From Thermobaculum terrenum ATCC BAA-798 (GTDB taxonomy: Bacteria; Chloroflexota; Chloroflexia; Thermobaculales; Thermobaculaceae): a stretch of 64,000 nucleotides of DNA. Positions 54,925 to 63,685 of the stretch are shown piece after piece (position 1 is the stretch's first letter; every line of letters begins with the position of its first letter). The DNA is taken from the NCBI RefSeq assembly GCF_000025005.1, contig NC_013525.1, positions 1,824,501 through 1,888,500 on the forward strand, given 5' to 3'. A program made the position numbers and the translations under genes. Under the pieces are notes generated by a model that saw only the letters and a program-made list of their open reading frames with translations, was not told the origin of the DNA and did no database searches.

Positions 54925-56594
54925 TTATTCCCCTGCCCCTGAGATTTACTGTCCTCCCCCGATGGCGCTATCTGATCGAAGTACTCCCTCACGTAGTCCT
55001 TTAGCGAGACCGGTATATACTTTTCCTCCAGGTAGGAATAGGCTGCCTGACTATAGTCAGCGTAAGCCTCGGAGTAACTCCTGCTTGCCTGGTTTCTGGC
55101 TCCCTGTCCCACGCTTGTGCCCTCCTGGTTTCCAGAGGAGCTCGACCCCACCCTCACAAGTTTCTTCCCCTTGCTATCTATTCTGGATGGGGCATAAACG
55201 GGCATGTCCTTAGGCAAGGGGGTAGTGCCCCTATTGGCTCCGCCAGCTATTCCACCCTGACCGCTCTTATTACCCTGACCGACACCAGTCCTGGCTCCCC
55301 CTCCGGTCCCACCAGTGGTGCTCGAGCCAGATAATCCTTGTCCAGACCCCTGATTGCTGTTTGCTTTGGCTCCCTGACCGCCCCCAGAAGATGCGTTACC
55401 CTGCTGAGCGTTGCTATCAGAAGTGCTACCTCCCGATGACTGATTGCCCGAGCTGGAAGCTGCCGTGTTCCGGTCCCCTGACTGTGCCAGGGACTGCCTG
55501 CTATCCTGGAGCTGCGACAGCGTTCGCTCGACGGCATCAGCTGTCGAGGCTCTGGACATCCCTGCATCGATCTGCTGCTCCAGCGAACCCGACAGCTTGC
55601 CATCCATAGCCGATTGCCTGAGGGCATTAGACAGGTCGGATGACAAGCCAGAGGTCTCAGAAGCAGCTTTCTGCAGTGCCTGCTTGATCTGCTGTTTCTC
55701 CTGAGGGGTACCACTCCGTAGCTTCTGGTCGAGAGATTTCAGCTCTGCTTTCACCCTGGACGCGTCACGATCCCTGATAGCCTGTGCCAGATCGCTGGTG
55801 AGGGCAGAAGCTCCAAGAGCCGAGGCTGCCCTATCCAAAGCAGCTCTGCTACGAGCCGGCCCCTCGATATTCAGCTGCTGGATCTTTGCTTCCGACTCAG
55901 CCACCCTCGACACGGCCTCTTCTCTGGTGAGGTTGCCTTTCTCAAGGGACTGCTGCAAGGCATCCAGCTCCTGCAGGATCTTCCTGACCTCAGGGTCAGT
56001 GGAGCCCAGCTTATTGAGATGCTGTACAGACTCCCTTATGCGCTGTGCCTGCTCGCGCTGTTCCATGGCAAGCTGTCTCTTGTCGCGCAGTACATCAAAC
56101 TGAGGATTAGGGACGACACCGTTCAATATCAGGAGGAGGACAGCTACAGCGCATATTCCAGCGGCTATCCTTGAAAACTTGAACCTGACTGCAGCAGACC
56201 AGGCGATATCCCGGCTGATACGTGCAGCATCCAACCACAGCCTGTCGATCATGCCCCCCTGCGAGCCCTCAAAAGCTAGTGCAGAGCTCAACCTGGATCT
56301 CAGGCCAAGCTTCATCTCTGCTGCAGTGAGGACCCTTATCCTGTCGACCGGCCAGATGAAAGCTCCCACAAACGCCAGGATGCCTGCTGCCAGGGGAAGA
56401 GATACGGCTGCAAGCCATAATTGGCCACGGTCCAGCAGCGGCCACAATCTACCTGCCAGCCCGATCATGCCAGCCAGTGCGAATCCGCAGGCCAGCCCCC
56501 AGACGGCTGCATACACTGCACGAGCAGCTCTTACGCGGAGCACCAGCCTGTTGGTCGCTCTCTTGATTATCCAAAGTTGATCAGCTGGCATCAA
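54921..56594 (-). CDS. Membrane protein with coiled coil and Gly/Ser-rich linker, unknown
   Basis: 557 residues. Helices at about 28-50, 55-80 and 143-165, then a long Gln/Ala/Leu/Glu helical region (180-360). A low-complexity stretch (about 370-460) rich in Gly, Ser, Asn and Gln follows (SSGGGQGAKANSNQGSGQG). The end contains YSEAYADYSQAAYSYLEEKYIPVSLKDYVREYFDQI, a conserved-looking cap. The layout recalls DUF4175-type proteins that sit beside MoxR/DUF58/VWA genes, but that identity is unproven. It may be the substrate or scaffold for the MoxR-VWA machine. Confidence 0.8.
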   Translation of the reverse strand: MMPADQLWIIKRATNRLVLRVRAARAVYAAVWGLACGFALAGMIGLAGRLWPLLDRGQLWLAAVSLPLAAGILAFVGAFIWPVDRIRVLTAAEMKLGLRSRLSSALAFEGSQGGMIDRLWLDAARISRDIAWSAAVRFKFSRIAAGICAVAVLLLILNGVVPNPQFDVLRDKRQLAMEQREQAQRIRESVQHLNKLGSTDPEVRKILQELDALQQSLEKGNLTREEAVSRVAESEAKIQQLNIEGPARSRAALDRAASALGASALTSDLAQAIRDRDASRVKAELKSLDQKLRSGTPQEKQQIKQALQKAASETSGLSSDLSNALRQSAMDGKLSGSLEQQIDAGMSRASTADAVERTLSQLQDSRQSLAQSGDRNTAASSSGNQSSGGSTSDSNAQQGNASSGGGQGAKANSNQGSGQGLSGSSTTGGTGGGARTGVGQGNKSGQGGIAGGANRGTTPLPKDMPVYAPSRIDSKGKKLVRVGSSSSGNQEGTSVGQGARNQASRSYSEAYADYSQAAYSYLEEKYIPVSLKDYVREYFDQIAPSGEDSKSQGQGNK

Positions 56595-57595
56595 ACTTCC
56601 CCTTCCGCAGCACCCCTCTGATCACCCTGAGTCAATGGTACATCTTCCATGGTCTCCGTAAGAGTATACCCCTCGGGGCGAGAAGGGTTTCTTGGGTTCC
56701 TGGCGACCACGGGTCTCACATTTCTGATGCTTAGCCATACGCACACCACGGACAGGACTATATATATGACGCTGTATATTATCCAGGGGCTTGGTAGAGA
56801 CATTGTAAATCTTCCCTGGGTATTCGGGTTAGCCAGATCCAGATGTATCAGGAACAGATCGCCGTTGGCAACCAGAGCGGTCTCCGAGACTATCGCGGTT
56901 AGCACGGGGCTAAAAGCTATGAGCAGATCCGACACATACAACAAAAACTTCGATGGGGCCTCGGAAGTAGGGCCAAGCATTGCCGCGAGGGTGTTATCAG
57001 AGCCTAGAATTCCCAGGATGAGCACGATAAATATGGCTCCTATGAGGTTGAGCGCTACTACAAGGTAGCTGAAGACGCTGGCCAGCGTGGTGCTGCGCAG
57101 GAAAGATGAGAAGAAGACGCTGACACAGCCATAAAATACCGCCGCAAGGAGTAGTATCCACAGGCCAACCATGACCTCTGTGAGAGTCAGCCCACCAAGC
57201 GTTATCGACAGGACCTGTATGGGAAGAGCCACAACTATGAGCAACGCTATATATGCCAGGTTAGCCAGCACCTTCCCCAGCACGATGCTGGTCGGAGTTA
57301 CCGGAGTTATCACCATCAGGTCGAATGTCTGGCGTTCCTTCTCGCCGGCAATGGTCCCGGCGCTGAAGGCAGGCGCCAAGGGAGCTATCAGCAGGAGCTC
57401 TATGCCGGTCAGCGTATAGAACATTATCCGGCCCAGAGGGGGCGGAGGACCTCCTATGCTACCGGTGGTTATCTTGGTAAAGCCGTATAGAGCGACCACA
57501 AAGCAGGACAGAAGGGCCAGGAATATCGTTATAACAACAAAAGCTCTGGCTCCCCTCATCCTGCTGCGGAGCTCCTTAGTCACTATAGCTTCCAC
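56591..57595 (-). CDS. ABC-2 type transporter permease
   Basis: 334 residues from GTG 57595. Opening KELRSRMRGARAFVVITIFLALLS is typical of NosY-like ABC-2 permeases. Six helices, with AGTIAGEKERQTFDLMVITPVTPTSIVLGK as the cytoplasmic coupling region. The last helix is followed by a charged tail. It pairs with the ATPase gene 2 bases upstream and is fused by a 4-base overlap to the coiled-coil membrane gene. Probably an exporter or membrane-protein assembly module. Confidence 0.93.
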   Translation of the reverse strand: MEAIVTKELRSRMRGARAFVVITIFLALLSCFVVALYGFTKITTGSIGGPPPPLGRIMFYTLTGIELLLIAPLAPAFSAGTIAGEKERQTFDLMVITPVTPTSIVLGKVLANLAYIALLIVVALPIQVLSITLGGLTLTEVMVGLWILLLAAVFYGCVSVFFSSFLRSTTLASVFSYLVVALNLIGAIFIVLILGILGSDNTLAAMLGPTSEAPSKFLLYVSDLLIAFSPVLTAIVSETALVANGDLFLIHLDLANPNTQGRFTMSLPSPWIIYSVIYIVLSVVCVWLSIRNVRPVVARNPRNPSRPEGYTLTETMEDVPLTQGDQRGAAEGEV

Positions 57596-57597
57596 CT

Positions 57598-58563
57598 CTA
57601 CTGCACCTCCCCCTTGGTAACCTGCATGAAGACATCCTCCAGGTCACCTCGTTCTTCCACAAACTCCCTTATCTGGGCACCCGCCTCGATAAGCCTCGCT
57701 ATGAGAGGCGAGTAGTTATTAGAAGGTGATGTCAAACCAAAAGATATGGTGGCCGGATCCTCATCGGTCTGTGGGGCTGGCTCCATGATCTGGACATCGT
57801 TTACATCGTTTGTCGAGCTCAACACCTCGAGGGCTCCGGAGGCTCCACCGGTCAAAACTAGCCTGATACGCCTCTGCAGCTGCAGCCTGTAGATCATCTC
57901 GTCGACCTGCCCGGAGGCGAGCAGCCTGCCCTTCTCTATGATGCCGATATGGGTGCATACATCGGCCAACTCCGTCAGGATATGCGAGGATAGCATGATG
58001 GTTTTACCCATGGAGCGCAGCTCCTTCAGCAGCTCTCGCATCTCGATGCGTGCCCTTGGGTCCAGCCCGGAAGCGGGTTCATCCAGCACCAGCAGGTCCG
58101 GGTCATGGATGAGGGTGCGAGCCAGGCAGAGCCGCTGCTTCATCCCTCGAGACAGGGATTCAACGTAGTCGTCCTTCTTATCCTGCAGGTTGACCAGCTC
58201 CAGCAGCTCGTCAGTGAGAGTGCCTATGCGATCCTGAGGGATCTTGTAGCACCGCGCGAAGAAGTCCATGTACTCCCAGACCTTCATGTCCCCATAGACA
58301 CCGAAGAAGTCTGGCATGTAGCCTATATGCATCCTTATCTTCTCGGGCTCATCGCGCACTGAGAGGCCATTGATCCAGGCCTCGCCGGAGGTAGGCTCAA
58401 GGAGAGTGCAGAGTATACGCATGCAAGTGGTCTTGCCTGCTCCGTTGGGGCCTATGAACCCGTATATGCTGCCCTGCTCGATCTCGAGATCCAGGTTATC
58501 AAGCGCTCTCAGCTGCCCATAGATCTTGGTCAATCCTCGGGTCTGCACGATAGCTTCAGGCAT
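57598..58563 (-). CDS. ABC transporter ATP-binding protein
   Basis: 321 residues. Walker A GPNGAGKTT, signature SRGMKQRLCLARTLIHDP (LSRGM replaces the usual LSGGQ), Walker B LLVLDEPASGLDP and H-loop SSHILTELADVC. A C-terminal ACT-like extension (about 220-320) as in NatA/CcmA-type exporter ATPases. The start ATGCCTGA overlaps the stop of the upstream gene by 8 bases. It drives the permease that follows. Confidence 0.95.
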   Translation of the reverse strand: MPEAIVQTRGLTKIYGQLRALDNLDLEIEQGSIYGFIGPNGAGKTTCMRILCTLLEPTSGEAWINGLSVRDEPEKIRMHIGYMPDFFGVYGDMKVWEYMDFFARCYKIPQDRIGTLTDELLELVNLQDKKDDYVESLSRGMKQRLCLARTLIHDPDLLVLDEPASGLDPRARIEMRELLKELRSMGKTIMLSSHILTELADVCTHIGIIEKGRLLASGQVDEMIYRLQLQRRIRLVLTGGASGALEVLSSTNDVNDVQIMEPAPQTDEDPATISFGLTSPSNNYSPLIARLIEAGAQIREFVEERGDLEDVFMQVTKGEVQ

Positions 58564-60553
58564 TGGTCCGCCCTCCCAAGTAGCTGCTCAGGAGATTATC
58601 ATCGCCCCGACTGGAGGTACCAGGGGTAGATTGGGAAGATTGGTCAGAGGGTATCCTGATCACCACCAGCCTGTCTGTGTAGATTCTAGCTCCCTGATTT
58701 CTCAGGCCGACCATCGCTGGCACGTTCTTTTGCCAACCAATGAGCACAGTGTCCGTGCCTGGAACCAGCGGCCGCACCGAGCTGTCAGGTGGTGCCGGAG
58801 TGGTCGGGGAAACAACAGACTCGGTGATCGCCGTTCTTCTAAAGTCATTGGTAGCGTCGGGGGAAGTGTTTTCCCATATAACTGTGGAGGAGTCAACATT
58901 GCTTACGCGCCTGACAGACTGTTTATCTATAGTTCCTACTCTGAACCACCGGCCGTTGTGGAACACGAAAGCTTCCTCTATGGAGTACTGGCTGTGATTG
59001 GAGATCTCGCCGCTCATGGTGCCGCCATTGAAACGCAGATCTGCCTCGACCATGGGTCTGTCGGCCACGCGGGCGCCTACTGCAGCCCATGACTTGAAGC
59101 TATAGACATCCACAAAGGCATCGCTCACGACATAGGATCCCTGGTCAAACTCCACGGTATATCCGCGTGTGGATATGGCATTATCCGAGGTGCCCAGACT
59201 GCTTGCGCCCGCAACTTGCCACATGGGCAGCAGGCTCGAGTCCAGGGCTATGTCGTAATTCTTCCTGACGGGACTGAATATGCCAAAATTGAGCATTACC
59301 TGCTCGTACCTGGAACCAGCATCTGCCTGCACGACCTCCAGGGACTTTATCGTGGTCGCGCGACCTCGGGTGGCCGATCCACCTGCGTAGGCCACCACGG
59401 AGAAGACGAGGGAGATCGCGGGGATGAGTACCCAGGCGAGTTCCCTCCTGTCGGTGCGTTTGAGCAGGAAGTAAAGCACGGGGCCTATCAACACCACGTA
59501 GACTCCCAGGAAGCCTATCAGGGCCCAGGTAGATGGCAATCCTAAGCCGGGGATATTCTGTACGAACTGATTGATCTCCCAGGATGAGAGAAACAGTGCG
59601 TCGTTAGCCTTGTGGGGGGATGAAGCCAGCAGCCTGGCAAGTATCCTGGGTGTCCCTTGCCACGTGTTGAAGGGTTCCTCTGTGGGGTTCCAGGCTAGCC
59701 ATATAGCCCTGCCTTCGCCAAAGGACCTCTCGGCCACGAGAGGGGTGGACGCAGAGCCAGCGATCACCTGTGCCCCGCTCACGAGGTCAGCGGCCAGCAC
59801 CTGTGCTCTGCCCGGGGAGGTGCTGGTGCGCGACAAGCTTGCGAGATCCTCAACGTCAGCGCTAGTTGATCCCCCCTTCAGCCTGACGGGCATAACATCG
59901 CCCAGCGCACTCAGCTCCCCTACCAGCAGCAGGGTGCCGCCGGAGTTGACCCAGGACCTGAGAGCTTCAACCTGCTGTGGGGAGAGATCAGTAGCCACGC
60001 TTCCATCCAGCACGAGGGCATCCAGGCTCCCCAGAACCAGCGATCTGTCGGGGAGGTCTCTGGGTTCTATCTGCACGACGTTGATATCGCCAAGCTGCCT
60101 GTTTTCAAGCCGGAGATAGGAATCGGCAGAAGGGACGATGACCCCTACCAGATACTGAGAAGAGCCTATAGCGCTGGCTTGAGCAGAGGCTTCTGCCAGA
60201 GTTTGAGTGCCGTTGAGCACCCTGGCCCTCAGGGTCACGGAGGTCCCTATCATCGAGGGATAAAACACCACCTCCTTGGAGCTGCCCTGAGGTAGATCCA
60301 TCTCGGTAGTGTAGACGAGGTTGCCAGCGGACTGGGAGACGATCAGCTCCACCCTGCCGACAAAGCTCTGTCCTTGATTCGATACTCTTACACGAACCGG
60401 TGCAACACCCCAGAGGCTGGAATAAGAGCCATCGAAGGCAGAATCTACTTCTACCGATACGTTACTCTGTGCGGAAGCAGAGCCCACATAATGGAGTGCT
60501 AGAGAAAAAATGAAAGCTAGTGCAAGGACAAACCTGACCGATAGATGCTTCAA
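58556..60553 (-). CDS. Exported membrane protein with GATase-like domain, first gene of the operon
   Basis: 665 residues from TTG 60553 behind AGAGGTGA. Signal peptide (about 1-28) with likely cut after GSASA. A beta-rich domain resembling CARDB/NEW-type (SVEVDSAFDGSYSSLWGVAPVRVRVSNQGQ), then a flavodoxin/GATase-like part (VNSGGTLLLVGELS) and two helices at about 335-390 (ALIGFLGVYVVLIGPVLYFLL). The C-terminal third lies outside the membrane again. Similar proteins head ABC-MoxR-VWA operons in several phyla (from memory). Substrate unknown. Confidence 0.85.
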   Translation of the reverse strand: MKHLSVRFVLALAFIFSLALHYVGSASAQSNVSVEVDSAFDGSYSSLWGVAPVRVRVSNQGQSFVGRVELIVSQSAGNLVYTTEMDLPQGSSKEVVFYPSMIGTSVTLRARVLNGTQTLAEASAQASAIGSSQYLVGVIVPSADSYLRLENRQLGDINVVQIEPRDLPDRSLVLGSLDALVLDGSVATDLSPQQVEALRSWVNSGGTLLLVGELSALGDVMPVRLKGGSTSADVEDLASLSRTSTSPGRAQVLAADLVSGAQVIAGSASTPLVAERSFGEGRAIWLAWNPTEEPFNTWQGTPRILARLLASSPHKANDALFLSSWEINQFVQNIPGLGLPSTWALIGFLGVYVVLIGPVLYFLLKRTDRRELAWVLIPAISLVFSVVAYAGGSATRGRATTIKSLEVVQADAGSRYEQVMLNFGIFSPVRKNYDIALDSSLLPMWQVAGASSLGTSDNAISTRGYTVEFDQGSYVVSDAFVDVYSFKSWAAVGARVADRPMVEADLRFNGGTMSGEISNHSQYSIEEAFVFHNGRWFRVGTIDKQSVRRVSNVDSSTVIWENTSPDATNDFRRTAITESVVSPTTPAPPDSSVRPLVPGTDTVLIGWQKNVPAMVGLRNQGARIYTDRLVVIRIPSDQSSQSTPGTSSRGDDNLLSSYLGGRTNA

Positions 60554-60633
60554 GTTTCACCTCTTTTGGTATCTAGATAAAATAACTCTCAAAGGACGTA
60601 AAAGTTTCTTCCAGCCCGGTAATCACACAGCCT

Positions 60634-60933
60634 CTAGAAAGCATGAATCAGCTCTGTTTCCGCATCGAGCAGCTCGACGGGGAGGTGATAGCTCTCAACA
60701 AATGCTATTACCTTGGCCAGCACCTCATCTGCGTGGCGCGAGTCGCTGGAGGCGTAAGCTACCAGCAGTTCAGCGGACTGCCACTTGTCCTGCGAGCCAG
60801 TCTCGGCAACGGATACGCTGTATGCATCGGTGAGCCGGCTCTGCAGAGACCTCAAAACCTGGCGCTTATCTTTTAGGGACTGGCTTTCAGGCAGATGAAG
60901 CACCAGCCTGCAAGCAGCAATCACAGCCGCCAT
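60634..60933 (-). CDS. DUF503 (YlxP-like) protein
   Basis: 99 residues. Core: ACRLVLHLPESQSLKDKRQVLRSLQSRLTDAYSVSVAETGSQDKWQSAELLVAYASSD. YlxP/DUF503 genes often lie near rbfA or infB and are thought to aid ribosome or RNA metabolism, but here none of those genes is adjacent. AGAAGGAG precedes ATG. It has its own promoter (60977-61005). Confidence 0.93.
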   Translation of the reverse strand: MAAVIAACRLVLHLPESQSLKDKRQVLRSLQSRLTDAYSVSVAETGSQDKWQSAELLVAYASSDSRHADEVLAKVIAFVESYHLPVELLDAETELIHAF

Positions 60934-60976
60934 CTTTTGAACTCCTTCTGATACAGGTGAGTTCTGTTATTGTTTG

Positions 60977-61005
60977 ATTATAAAGTCAAATGAGATCATT
61001 ACCAA
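60977..61005 (-). promoter_or_regulatory. Promoter of the DUF503 gene
   Basis: Minus strand TTGGTA (61005-61000), a 17-base spacer, TATAAT (60982-60977), about 44 bases before the ATG. Confidence 0.72.
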
Positions 61006-61066
61006 AGCCAGGAGATACGGAGATACTACAGACAGTGTTCGCCCTTCCTGGCTATCGGTCAGTAGG

Positions 61067-61957
61067 CTATCTGGGGCGTGGGCACACCAGCACAGGATTC
61101 CGCGAGGTCCTGAGGATCTTTGTAGATACGCTCCCGAGCAGCATGCGCTGCACAGCTCCCAGTCCACGCGCTCCTACCACCACCAGAGTCGGCTCTCCAT
61201 CTCGGTCTGAGTGGCGGAGCAGGACCTCTGCAGGATCTCCAGCCTCTACTACGGGCTTGACCTCGACCTGAAACTTGCCCCTCAGGTTCTCGGATCGCTG
61301 GGAGGAGCTTTCCTGCAGGGACTGCAGCAGCTCCGAAAGCACCTCAGGATGTCTTCTTGGGTGCACAGGTGTAGGATAGGCGGTGATCAGTTCCAGACCG
61401 CAACCCAGTAGCTTGGCGATGGCTGCGGCGATCTCTGCAGCTCGCTCAGCTTCTTCCGAGAAATCGTCGCCCACGACCACCTTGTGAGGTGGCCAGACAT
61501 CCGCCCCACCTCTCAGCACGAGCACCGGTACGTGGGCATGGTGTACCACCTCTTCAGAGGTGCTACCCATCATGAGTCGCTCAAGGCCGGATTTACCCCT
61601 GCTGCCGATGATTATCAGGTCGGCCTCTATCTGCCTGGCAACCGACAGTATCTCTTCAGCGGGACGCCCTGACAGCAGGTGGGGGTGGACACTTGTGACA
61701 CCCCTGGATCGGACCTTCTCTACCTCTTTCTCCAGCAGGTTTCTGGCGGCACTCTCAACCTCTGAGGATTGGTCTTCCACCACCACGGGCACCATACCGA
61801 CTGGGGCAAAAGGTGGCGGTGCCTGCCACACATGCACCACGTGCAGATCGGCACCGGCCCTGGACGCCAGATCCAAGGCAGCATCGAGGGCCAGGGCGGA
61901 GTCCTGTAGCCCGTCGGTAGCCAAAAGCAGGGTTCTGGGGAACTGAGCCTCAGCCAT
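61067..61957 (-). CDS. Tandem universal stress protein
   Basis: 296 residues containing two Usp domains (about 8-148 and 155-296). Both nucleotide loops are intact: GSRGKSGLERLMMGSTS and GARGLGAVQRMLLGSVS (G-x2-G-x9-G-S). Each strand pattern (TLLLATDGLQDSALALDAAL; VVVGDDFSEEAERAAEIAA) starts a domain. ATP binding is expected, in contrast to the single-domain Usp at 20187. It follows the aminotransferase by 42 bases with SD AGGAGGTG, so they are likely one operon. Confidence 0.95.
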   Translation of the reverse strand: MAEAQFPRTLLLATDGLQDSALALDAALDLASRAGADLHVVHVWQAPPPFAPVGMVPVVVEDQSSEVESAARNLLEKEVEKVRSRGVTSVHPHLLSGRPAEEILSVARQIEADLIIIGSRGKSGLERLMMGSTSEEVVHHAHVPVLVLRGGADVWPPHKVVVGDDFSEEAERAAEIAAAIAKLLGCGLELITAYPTPVHPRRHPEVLSELLQSLQESSSQRSENLRGKFQVEVKPVVEAGDPAEVLLRHSDRDGEPTLVVVGARGLGAVQRMLLGSVSTKILRTSRNPVLVCPRPR

Positions 61958-61999
61958 AAAGAAACACCTCCTGATAAATCTTTGGGAGAGGAGGAAAGG

Positions 62000-63181
62000 C
62001 TATAGCCTGTGCACGAATCTGTTGATCCTCTCCAGAGCCTCTTCTATCTGCTCCATGGATGTGGCGTAGCACATGCGCACGTGCCCCTCCCCCGAGGGGC
62101 CAAAGACATCCCCTGGCACAGCAACTACCTTCTGCTGTAGCAGGAGTTGCTCCACGAACTCTATGGAGGACAGGCCTGTGGGGGTGATATCCGGGAACAC
62201 ATAGAAGGCTCCCTTAGGCTCAAAGGTGGGCAGCCCTATCTCGTTGAGGGAGGAGACCATCACCTTCCGCCTGCGATCGTACTCGGCCCTCATCTGCTGT
62301 ACGTAGGGTTCACCAGACTTCAGAGCCTCTATCGCTGCGTACTGGGCGGCGGTAGGGGCGCTCATGATGGTGTACTGGTGGATCTTCATCATGGCCTCTA
62401 TCAGGTCAGCCGGTGCGCAGACGTACCCCACCCGCCATCCGGTCATGGCGTACGACTTGGAGAAGCCGCCCAGGAGTATGGTTCTCTCCCTCATACCGGG
62501 CATGGATGGGAAGCAGGTGTGCTCGACTCCGTAGGTGAGCCTGTCGTAGATCTCGTCGGAGATGACGAGGAGATCGTGCTCCTCGGCAAAGGCTGCCAGC
62601 TTCTCCAGCTCGTGCCTCGGCATAACCGCACCGGTGGGGTTGTTGGGATAGGCAAGCAGCAAGGCCTTCACCTCTGGGGACAGGAGCGGCTCGAGGAACT
62701 CCACGCGCATCTCGAACTCGTAGCGCTGGGAAAGAGGGACCATGACAGGCTCGGCATCGGCCATGACGACCGCGGGCACATAGGCCACATAGGAGGGATC
62801 GGGCACGAGTATCCTGTCGCCCCGCCCGAGGACCGCTCGGCAGGCAATATCGAGCGCCTCAGACACTCCAACTGTTATGAGGATCTCCGAGTGGGGGTCG
62901 TACCTCACGCCATATCTGGCTGCCAGATGTTCCGAGAGGAGCTCCCGAAGCTCGAGAAGGCCGTAATTAGAAGTATAAGAGGTGTGTCCCTCTCTTATGC
63001 TTCTGATTCCAGCCTCGCGTATGGGGTCTGGGGTGACGAAGTCGGGCTCTCCTACGCCCAGGGATATGACTCCTTCGACTCCAGATATCAGGTCGAAGAA
63101 CCTCCTGATGCCGGAAGGGGGGATCCTTCTGGCCCTCTCCGAAAGGAACCTGCTTACACTACGATGATCCACAGTAGCCAT
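62000..63181 (-). CDS. Class I/II PLP aminotransferase (aspartate/PatA type)
   Basis: 393 residues. PLP-binding motifs: TVGVSEALDIACRAVL, NNPTGAVMPRHELEKLA, DEIYDRLTYG and the Schiff-base lysine in GGFSKSYAMTGWRVGYV; the carboxylate-binding Arg is in HVRMCYATS. It belongs to the aminotransferase I-gamma/PatA group that accepts aspartate, aromatic or other amino acids; substrate is open. It has an excellent promoter (63211-63239) and is cotranscribed with the tandem Usp. Confidence 0.94.
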   Translation of the reverse strand: MATVDHRSVSRFLSERARRIPPSGIRRFFDLISGVEGVISLGVGEPDFVTPDPIREAGIRSIREGHTSYTSNYGLLELRELLSEHLAARYGVRYDPHSEILITVGVSEALDIACRAVLGRGDRILVPDPSYVAYVPAVVMADAEPVMVPLSQRYEFEMRVEFLEPLLSPEVKALLLAYPNNPTGAVMPRHELEKLAAFAEEHDLLVISDEIYDRLTYGVEHTCFPSMPGMRERTILLGGFSKSYAMTGWRVGYVCAPADLIEAMMKIHQYTIMSAPTAAQYAAIEALKSGEPYVQQMRAEYDRRRKVMVSSLNEIGLPTFEPKGAFYVFPDITPTGLSSIEFVEQLLLQQKVVAVPGDVFGPSGEGHVRMCYATSMEQIEEALERINRFVHRL

Positions 63182-63210
63182 TGAAAACTCTCCCAGTTGT
63201 AGACACGGTA

Positions 63211-63239
63211 AATATAGAACTGCAATCCCGCAGTGTCAA
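63211..63239 (-). promoter_or_regulatory. Promoter of the aminotransferase-Usp operon
   Basis: Minus strand TTGACA (63239-63234), 17-base spacer, TATATT (63216-63211). It lies immediately after the stop of the small RiPP-like gene and about 30 bases before the aminotransferase ATG. Confidence 0.82.
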
Positions 63240-63244
63240 TCGAA

Positions 63245-63478
63245 TCAACCGCCACCGCCTCTGGAAATATGGAAAATATTTACATACTTTCTGACAAGTT
63301 GGGGATCCACCCCAAGCGCCAGCAGGTCAGGTTCGCTGGCGGCTATCAGGGCTCCTACCTCGCGGGGGTCGAGATCATAGGAGGCCAGCGCGTCGTAAGG
63401 GGAATCCACCAGCAGCTGCAGGAAATCCTCTTTTGATATGGCCTCAACGATGACTCTTTCCAGCTCAGGTCTCGACAT
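63245..63478 (-). CDS. Small Nif11/Os1348-like protein, possible RiPP precursor
   Basis: 77 residues from ATG 63478 behind GAGGGGCGAAG. N-terminal SRPELERVIVEAISKEDFLQLLVDSPYDALASYDLDPREVGALIAASEPDLLALG resembles the leader-like helical domain of Nif11, Os1348 and Franean1_4349-type RiPP precursors (...F...L..dP..AL..y.L...E...L). The remaining end, VDPQLVRKYVNIFHISRGGGG, would be a core with a Gly-rich terminus. No modifying enzyme, peptidase or exporter of a RiPP cluster is in the window, so the product role is speculative; it may instead be a stand-alone small protein. Confidence 0.6.
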   Translation of the reverse strand: MSRPELERVIVEAISKEDFLQLLVDSPYDALASYDLDPREVGALIAASEPDLLALGVDPQLVRKYVNIFHISRGGGG

Positions 63479-63552
63479 CTTCGCCCCTCATGCAGAAAGC
63501 TTAGCATATTACCTGCCAGCGGCGCTGCTGGTATTTTCATGCATCTGCACAG

Positions 63553-63581
63553 TTGACTCTTGTCCAAACCAGGAATATAAT
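63553..63581 (+). promoter_or_regulatory. Strong sigma-70-type promoter before the SWIM gene leader
   Basis: TTGACT (63553-63558), exactly 17 bases, then TATAAT (63576-63581). Transcription would start near 63588, about 130 bases before the SWIM gene. Confidence 0.85.
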
Positions 63582-63650
63582 CCATCCAAACCAAAGGGTG
63601 GTATCGGCAATGTCAAACCAATGGAAAGTCTCTTACACGGAGGCGATAGA

Positions 63651-63685
63651 ACACATCCGGTAGCGATGAGGGCTGCCGGATGTGT
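63651..63685 (+). terminator. Terminator-like hairpin in the SWIM gene leader (attenuator candidate)
   Basis: Perfect 10-base arms ACACATCCGG and CCGGATGTGT separated by 15 bases, followed by GCTTTTAG. It lies between the promoter and the SWIM gene start, so some transcripts should stop here unless it is antagonised. An inner alternative pairing is CCGGTAG with CTGCCGG. Confidence 0.78.

Noticed and set aside
62147-63184. 345-codon plus-strand open frame opposite the aminotransferase
   Set aside because: His/Gly-rich low-complexity shadow of a well-conserved PLP enzyme, with no domain signature.
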